Below are positions 50,701 through 59,700 of a DNA stretch of 64,000 nt, one piece after another (position 1 is the first letter of the stretch; each line of letters opens with the position of its first letter). Source of the stretch: Montifringilla adamsi. Lineage: Eukaryota; Chordata; Aves; Passeriformes; Passeridae. Below the pieces are notes generated by a model, which was not told the origin of the DNA, ran no database searches, and saw only the letters and a list, made by a program, of their open reading frames with translations. Made by a program: the position numbers and the translations under genes. Location of the stretch: NCBI GenBank assembly GCA_017590115.1, contig JAGGNK010011892.1, positions 3,811,993 to 3,875,992 on the forward strand, in the 5' to 3' direction.

Positions 50701-53700
50701 TGCTATCCTGAACTTTTATTTCTTCTTAAGAGAGAGTTCAGAAAAATACCTGGGGCAGTGTTACAGTAATATCTGCAGAGCATTAAGCAAGCCAAAGATG
50801 AAGACACACCTGCTGAAATTAGGCAATCCAAAGAGTCAGGGGAAGGGCAATGAAATTCAGACCTACTGGATTCAGAAGTTTAGAAGTTGTTGAAAACTAC
50901 ATTGGGAAAAACATAACCAATTAGAGGAATAACTGAGACTTCATTTGATCCAAATATTTCAAACAAGTCAGGAATAGCCACAGTGTAAGCAGGTATGTTA
51001 ACAGAATGGAGAGACTGCCTCAGGAGTCAACATTTTAATTATTATTTGGAAGGATTGTGATTGATTAGAAATGTAACTATAGTACAAAAAGGAAAGTAGA
51101 GAAGGGGTTTTGCTTTCAGGTTTTTGCTTTTTCTCATATTATGAAGTACAGCAAAATGATCATTCTTCTTGCAAACAGGTTTAACAGCCTGAAGGCATTT
51201 TGACTTTCAAAATTACCCAAGCCCTTGTGAAACAGAAGCAGCACCAGGTGGGTGTTCTGTTCCAACTTCACTGTAGTGAGCACTAAAACTTCCATCATGG
51301 TGCAACTATTCAATTAAATAATGTCGTGAGACCATGGTAGGAGGCTCCGTTGGGACTCTGCTCTCAATCATAAAGATATAATGGCAGGAATGCAGAAAAT
51401 AAAAGCTTTTGACTTCGCACTATGTCCTGCTTCCTCTAATTGTGGATACTTGATGAGTGTGGATACTTGATGAGCAGCTCACACTCAGTCATTGCTTCCC
51501 TGCACGCATCTGTACCTTACGCTTTGTCACGTTCTGAGTACCAAAAAACTTTTCCATTTTTTGTTTGCAGAAAAAAGTAATTTGTATTAAAAAGAAACAA
51601 AACAACAAAACAAACAAACAAACAAAAAGGACAAATAATTATGAGGAAAACTACATCCATGTTATCTTTTTAATATTACAGTATGTGGTTCTGAATTTAG
51701 ATACACATCTAACTTTAAGGTTTATTTTTCCTTAAAACCCAAAACCTCCATCTCAGCTCAGCTGAGGGGGAATTGCGCTCTGAAAAATTGTCTCTGTCAA
51801 TTACTAAGAAAGCCTGCATCATTAAGACACACCAAGCTCTTAATATTTAGGACCAGGAAATAAGGTAAGGTGAACTGGGGTCTCAGTGCTTACCTGTTCA
51901 CTTGAGCAGACTTACTCTGTGACAGTACTTAATGCTCTTCATTATTAGTACTGTGTGCTACTGTATAAATTTGGGAGTAAAAATACTAAACAAAATGTCA
52001 AAAGTGAATCTCAAGTTTAAACAAATCCTGAGGTTAAGGTTTAACGGGATGAAAGCAGTTAAATGATGAAAGTCTGTGAAGTGGGGAAAAAAAACTCATA
52101 TGAATCTTACCAAACCCTCATCCATCCACCAGCTAAAATGATTCATTCCTGATCACAGGACATAGAGTAATTTTCACTTTTGCCTTTGATTACCTTCATT
52201 TCCAAGAAAGGGGATTCAGAGTCATCTTTCCAAGTAGTACCAGAGTAATCAGAAACACGCAACCTCACTAAGAAATCCTTTAACAACTACAGAAATCTTA
52301 GCACATAGCTACTGGTGTCTAAGGAGTCCCATGAAAAGAGGACACTTAGTTCATATCTCTCCTCTCAAGGAACGAGATTTCTCAGAACTTTATTCAGCAC
52401 ATAAAAAGTAAGGTGTCTGTCAGTAGATCCTCCAAGGAAGGTAAAAAGCACACAGCAGGAAAATAAGCTTAGTACGGCCTTTCCGCATGGCAGCTCTGCT
52501 GGATACAGAAACACTGACTGAGGATAGCCTCAAAATGAGAACCATTCCACCCATGGGAGGGACAAGAGTATTAGAACACCACGTAAGACAAGATGTAAAA
52601 TAAGTTGCACCTGAATCCCCAGCAAAAAGGCAGCTAAGAGTCACAGAGAAATACTTTCTCAGTTATCCCCCACCTCGCTGTCAACTAAACTGAAAGTCTA
52701 CTCAAAAAATCCTGTCCTATATAATCAGTCAATAAACAATTACTGCAGTCCAAAATACGTATGCATGTGGATACATATATTTTGCAGGCCCACACATATA
52801 TTTATAAACATGTGTTTTCACATTGTGTGAACTTGCAAAGTGTAACTAATTTAACTGGATCAGCACCCAATCATGGCAGCTGAGAATCCATCCCTGTGAC
52901 TTAAAAAACAGATACAGAGGCTTCACTCTTAGCTACTTGCCTATCGCTTGCAGGGGAAATAAGGGTGTTCTTGTTACTGTCTCATTACTAATTCATATTA
53001 CACTGGTTTTGCTGTCCCTTCCCTTTTAGACCACCTTATGAGTATTTTTCTGTCTATCTTGAAGATCTTGCTGGATGACAGAGAAACCAGAAGGACCCCT
53101 GAGGCAAAAGCAGACTCCCAACATTATCAAAATATGTGCACAGAGATCATGAAGCCTCTCTCTCTGAGCTCATGGAAAAGGGGAATATTAAACAGAAGGC
53201 AGAGCTTGAGTTTCAACTGAGAGGTCCCCCCATGCCACTTCAAATGAATCAGTTACAGTGCCTGTGAAAAAAAGTACACCATCACTACATCTGTATGATC
53301 CCAGTGGCAAGAACCTCCATCATCAAAATTCCTAAAGGAAAACAATCACTTCATACAGTATACAGTCAAATAATGCAAGAACATAAACCAGACAAAAAAG
53401 CTGGAAGTGACATCAGGAAGTAAAAATCAACAGCTCAAACATCTCTCCCAACTGCAAAGCATATGCACAAATGTAAGAAATGACCACACCTCACCCCATA
53501 GCTCAGGCACTCACCTGCCCCAGATCTAAGGTGACATTGACTTCGTTGTACTTCAAGCCCATGGAAAGAGGGGGACTTTGCCACCAGCTCTCAGTGCCAT
53601 CAATGGCATTGGTTATGGGATGAGCTTTGCTGGGATCAGCAGCATTGCAGTAATCACAAAACTGGCCCTGAAACACAATCAATCAAAAACATGGTCTCAG

Positions 53701-56700
53701 ACAACACCTTACACATTGATAACATGTGGTTGTTAATGGAGATTCTGAACTAGGATGTTGACTAAAAATGTGGGTAAATTTTGTTCCTTTATACACCATA
53801 ACTTTTAATGTATAAATTATTCTTTGGTAATTAAATTACCAACTGAAACACACTAACTTTTATGTTACAAATTAAACTTCAGAAATCTCAATGAGGGAGC
53901 TACAGTAAATCTTTATTAACTTATTGACATTTTGATGAAATTACCTATATTACTTTTACAGTGGTGTCTGCAGAAATCTGCAGAAAATGGGTGAAATAAA
54001 GAGTCTTAGAACTGGATTAGGAACGACAAACAAAATATCCTCAATTCTTCTAAAACACCATTAAATATCCATATATGCACATAACCTGGTATAAATAAAA
54101 CCATAACAAAAAAAAGCTCTGTTACTTGGCTCTAACTTTGGTATTAGAATTTTATAACACTGTTTTCATTTTTTTCATGCTATTAAAATACATTCTGAAC
54201 CCGAGTTTTCTAAACAATATGTACTGGTGGAAAATGAATCAGACTGTTCCCTTGAAGCTTCCCTTTAAAGAATGGCATTGTACCTTCATTTCAAGAAGTT
54301 ACTGCCCAATTTCCAGTCCACAACTAAAGCCACAATCCAGAGATGCCCTTTGAGAGTCTCTTAAGATCTTTGTACAATAATGATGAATCAACTTCAGGAA
54401 AATTGTCTTTTGATTTCATATCTTGGCTTGCCCCACAAGCTATTTTTATCTCCAAGAAAACACATTTTACAGTCGACTAAGATTAGTGCTGAACTGCTGA
54501 AGTTAGTTATTAAGGGATCTTTTCAGCGTCCCATTCACTTCTTATTCCAGCACTAGGTGGAGATAATCAGTGAAATGCTAAACTGTGCCAGCTACATGTC
54601 TCTGTAGAAAAATAACATTTTCATTGAATGGCAGTACACCCCCCATGGCTACTTCAGTAGGACAGTTGCTTAATCCATCAGTCTGTGAGTTGCTGACACT
54701 GTGTTGGACTCCTGCTTAAAATAAAGGGAACGGGGAAAACGTTACCTTGTCAACTAAGCGCATGTTACCATCAAAAGCATGTGACAAACCTTTTGTTGTT
54801 TCCACAATCTGCACTGCTGGGCATGAAGCACATTCCTACCTTTTAAGAATGAACAGACTCCCACATAAGCGGAACTGTTTTGTTTGTCACTCCTGTCAGA
54901 CTAACCAGTGCAAAGTAACTGGAGCAATCACACTTGTCCACTTTTTACAGAGAAGTAACAGAAGAGCTCTCTCACTCTTGCTGGGTGCAGTCTTGCGAGC
55001 TTGGTGAGTTTAAGATGTTTAGCAGAATGTATTCAACATCCACCACAGTAACTAACGGATTGGAAAATACTTCATCAATCTCATGTGATATGAATAGACC
55101 ATCCTGTGTCACTGAACAGAAAATTGATGTTTGAAACTGAAATAGAATTCACTGAATTGAATATTTCTGCATCTATAGCAGTGATTCCAGCATCTCCATC
55201 TAGCAGTAGTTCCATCCTCATCCTGCCCTTCCAGAAAGCCCAGAATATGATGCAGTTTCCAGAAGACATGGCTACCATTAGCTGTTCTGATTTAGCACAG
55301 CCAGGGCCAATCTGGCTGGGAGTTAACTCAATTCAAAGAGACTAAATACTCACACACACAAGTTGGTTAACTACAGCTGGGGTCATGTTGTAACACGATT
55401 CTCCTCCAGCTCTGTTAGAGAAGATGGTTTGGCTGACTTTAATACAAACTACAATAGGCCAGGACTCTGATTCAGGTGGTTTGCTGCAGCAGATACACAT
55501 CAGCCCATGTTAGCTACAGGCAACGCTGCCAGTTTCTGCAGCGATGACAAAGAACATCATGTCACTATCTGCAAAAATCCATACCCTGAGAAATCAATCT
55601 ATGCACTGGCAACTGCAGTTACTACCACATCAGAGCATCCTCCCTGACAAATGCATACCTGAGTTCTGACATATATGTTACAACAGGGCAAGCTTCCCTA
55701 AATAGTTTTATAATGGGCTTGAAACATAGTCTTTAGATCTAAATTACATTCACAATGATCAGGCTGGAAGTACACAGGAAACAGTTGCTGTTACAGCAGT
55801 TTCAGCTCTGATCTGGAAACAACCTCAAAGAAAGGTTGAATGAGAAGAAAACAATGGAGAGTATTAAACACAAGAGTTTAATTTACATGCACTTATGTGA
55901 TTTCAGTATACCAGATCACTTGATCTGAACTCAAGATACCATCTTTCTCTTTTTGGGCACATAATTCAAAGAATTTCATTGCAACAGCTGGAGTTTCAGT
56001 TATTTAAACTACATTCCAGCAACCCTGCCAACTAGGCAGCAAAACAAAAATGAAAGAAAAAAAATTATTGGACAGAGCAGCCTTCCTTCCTTCTCTCTGG
56101 CAGTATCTCAGGCACATTGTGCTCAGCCTGGTTGTTACAGGACACGTCTCCATTCTAGAAGACTGGGCCTTGAAACTTGGTTTGATTTTGGCTGCAATTC
56201 ATCAGACAGGCAGGTGTGCACTTGCTGGTGACCTTGTTACCCTCCTTTCCCCTGCTTCTCCTGAGCAAAAGAGAGACCTGGAACTGCATGAAAGAGTTTG
56301 CTGAAATATGCTAGTGTGGACCAGGGACATACGGGGATGAAAATGTCTTGCCTGTAAGTTATAGAAAGTGACAACAATGAAGGATTTGTTCGCTTTTTCA
56401 TACCCAGCAGCTCTGTGCCACTGGCAGGGCAGGACAGGTATGCAGTTAGACTTTAACTCACGCCCGCACACCACTGTGGACAGACTGGCAGGCAAAACCA
56501 GGCATGCCACTTATCTATCAGCTGCTGAAATATTTTATACTGTTGTGCATTTCTTCACTCAACACTGTTCTCATTAAGTCATTTCCTACATGCCAGTGTG
56601 GTACATAAGGGAAACCCACCTCTTTCCACAGTGTACGTCCAGCACTGCCTTAAGAGCCTTGGCTGAGCTGCCCACAAAGAGACTGGCCACCCCACTGACC

Positions 56701-59700
56701 ACCTTTAAACAACATCCAAATGCTCTTTCTGGATTTGCTGGATATTACAGGCTTCATTAAAAGACACATCACTAAATGACAAGCTGAATGAGAACAAGCA
56801 AAGGCAGAGCAATGGAAATGATGCTGGGGCTGCTCTTCCTCTTTGCCTTATTTTCAGATAGCACTGGCAACAGAGCTGTCTGCTTCCTTCGCCAGAATGA
56901 GGATCACATTCTGCTCCTCCTTTCCAATTTCCCTCTTCATAGACCAACTCCTGCAATCCGGCATGGTAGAGAGTCCAAAAGAGCGTGACTCAAGTGTGTG
57001 GTATCACTTGAACTTGAACCAGCACAACACAGTGGCTATTACACCTAACACTGTAAAAGCCACATGACCTTCCCTCACGACTCTCAAGAAACACCACTTG
57101 ATTTTAAATTGCTGATTTAAAATCCTCCTATGTAAGCTCATGTTCTGTAAAAGTTTAATGCAATTCTCTCCAATTTTCCATGAAAGAAGAAATTCTCTTA
57201 TTTACAGTGTCTTTTAATTTGAGAGGTGAAGTGGCTTGAGAATACACACTTTGTGCGTTTTCCATGTCTGGATTTGTCTGGATTTCCCTGGCCCTTTGAA
57301 AGACTTTCCAGCACTTCTTGAACCACAACAACTACTGGTAAACCACAGAAGCACTCATGTTATGTATCTCAATGGGGCTTTGTTAAAAGTGGAAAGAGCT
57401 GCTGCAGTATCTGTCTTTACACAAATGCTCTGAGAGGCACAACACGCTTCCTCGTGCCAGGGTGGAGCTATCAGTAGTCCTTCTGGGAACTTTAGTCAGG
57501 CATGAACCATAACAGCCCTCTAACCTAGGACCTGCAATTCAAACATTTAAGAAGAAGAACCCCCCCCCCCCCCCCCCCCCTTCCTTTACACAGCAAACCC
57601 TCATTTCCAGTTGAGTGTTAGTATACAAAGGAAACAACTACAAAAACCATGAGAGGCAGCACGCAGGCTTCGTTCCGCTTGCTTGACAAGTTTATCTGAT
57701 GTTTGCTTTGGCTGATTTTTATAACCCTGTGATTTCTGATATTTCAAGGCATGTTGGTTTGAGATTTCATTGCAGCAGTGGGCTGTAGAGAGTTGCTGAG
57801 AGATTGCTGGGTTTACAATTTTACCTGGTGGCACGATTGTCCCAGGCAACTTTAAACATGGGTGTTGCATTCAGTATGGAAGGATGGGAGCCTAAACTTT
57901 AGAGGTGTGTTAGAAACAGCAAACCAATCAGTTTCCTGATCATCACAACCTTTTTTTGTAACCTCAGTTTAAGCATGTAATACCTGTGTCCCAGTTTCCC
58001 TTCTACTAGAATTGTATACTACTCAGCCATCTCCAAAGTACTTTGAGCTTTTTTTATGACTGAAAGCACTACAGAGATTATAAGGTAATATAAAGAGAGA
58101 GAGAGAGATATAAGAAGATTTCATTGTGAAGCAGGGAGTTATGGCAGAGGGAAGTCCAGAGCAAAGCACACTGCTGTCTGTGGCTGCCCAATGAACTGTG
58201 AGGACAGGTTGCATGACGGTGCACGCTCCCTTCTGGCACACGGCAATACACATGCTGCACCTTCTTCGTCCTCTCCCCCTCTCTTGAGTGCCTATGCTCA
58301 TTAAAAAAATCAGAGAAACAACCCTGTTATCCATTGCAACCCCTTCTGAAACCATATCTTAAGGATTATTTCACTATAAAACTCACATAAGACTTTGAAA
58401 CACTAGCTCTTCTTCCAAGATGCTAAAAATTTACTTGTATGCTTTCTGTATTGCCTGAAGTCAGACGGTAGACCTTTAAACTTTCAAAATCCCTTTCAAA
58501 TTGCAGTTTCTTTCTGGTTCTCCTCCCACCAAGAGAGAACACAATTAAAATAACTTTGGAAGGTCTGAGGCTTCAGGAAAGTCCCTTCTTTTAACAAAGC
58601 TCTGATCAAACACATATCAAGCATCTATCGCAGTACAACAGTTTGGTGCATTTGTTATCATTATCCTCTATCCTTATCCTCTACCGAATGTGGAAATACA
58701 TGTTTCTTCTAAAGGAAAGATATACTTCCATTAATCCTTTTTCAGAAGTTTTGCAGTTTATTGTTATCTTTCTTGTGACTGGCACAAAACGTGTGTAGTA
58801 ATCTTGGGCTATGCTAGGAAAGAACAGCATGATCCTTGCTGCCCTCTGCACTTATACTCCCTGTCGGAGTCCCAAGAAGTCTCTGGCTTCCTCCCACAAG
58901 CAATGCAAGGCACAAACGATAAGCCTCACATTTAGTACTTCTAAAACACCACAAAATAGGTGACTAAAGCCAGGACTCTTTTCCCACCGCCTGCAGAGAG
59001 ATGCCCGCTGCCCAGTCAGCAGCTGCCAGTGAAGCCCGGTCCCATGCACTCCCCCAAGCTCGCTGGTTTACCCCCAGCAGTATCTCGCTGCCCACCGCAG
59101 ACCCGGGCCGGGCGCTGAGGCCACGAAACACCGCCCCGAGGCACTCCAGGTGCCCGAGCAGCTCACACACGCCCGGCAGCAGCCGCAGCCCCGCGGCCGA
59201 GGGCCGGCTGCGCTCCCCGCGGCGGGGGCGGTGTGCCGCTGTGCGGCTCCAGGAGGCGCCGGGACACCTGAGGGAGGGCAGGTGCGCGGGCGGAGGCGCC
59301 GCTGCCATCCATCCTTCCCGGCGCTTCCCTGCCTGGGCTCCCGCCGCTCCACACTCCCCTTCCTATGCCCGTGGCACACGCTCAGCGAGGAGGAAACGAG
59401 ACAGCGCACAGCAGGGTCACATCAGACCCCCCCCAAAAAGCCACACCCTCCCACACACACCCCGGGGATGGGGAAGTGCTGGCGGGGAAGGGGTCCCGCC
59501 GCCCGGTTACCTGGATGGCGCGTCCCAGCGGGGCGGCGGCCGGGCCCCCCACCAGCTTGCAGAAGAGCTGCGGCCGCCCGCCGCCGCCCGCCGCCTCACC
59601 GCAGGTGGCCGTGGCCCAGATGCGGGCGGCCGCCGCCAGGTTGAAGTAGGGCGGGTGGAGGCTGAGCCCCGGCTGAGCCCCGGCGGGGCCCGGCTGAGCG

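Larger units (their letters stand above)
43035..53514 (-). other. LAMA3 intron 2 (10.5 kb)
   Basis: Longest intron in the window. It contains a CAAA-type A-rich repeat (51,590-51,628), a 17-bp tandem duplication (51,441-51,474) and otherwise unremarkable AT-rich sequence. None of the short open frames resembles a known protein and I could not recognise any full transposable element. Confidence 0.6.
53668..59510 (-). other. LAMA3 intron 1
   Basis: 5.8 kb. The 5' end (to about 59,000) is still CpG-rich. It also holds a 21-nt poly-C run (57,560-57,580) and a short (AG)n run (58,094-58,108). I see no other exon and no clear transposable element. Position in the first intron makes it a candidate for regulatory elements, but none can be named from sequence. 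Confidence 0.6.
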
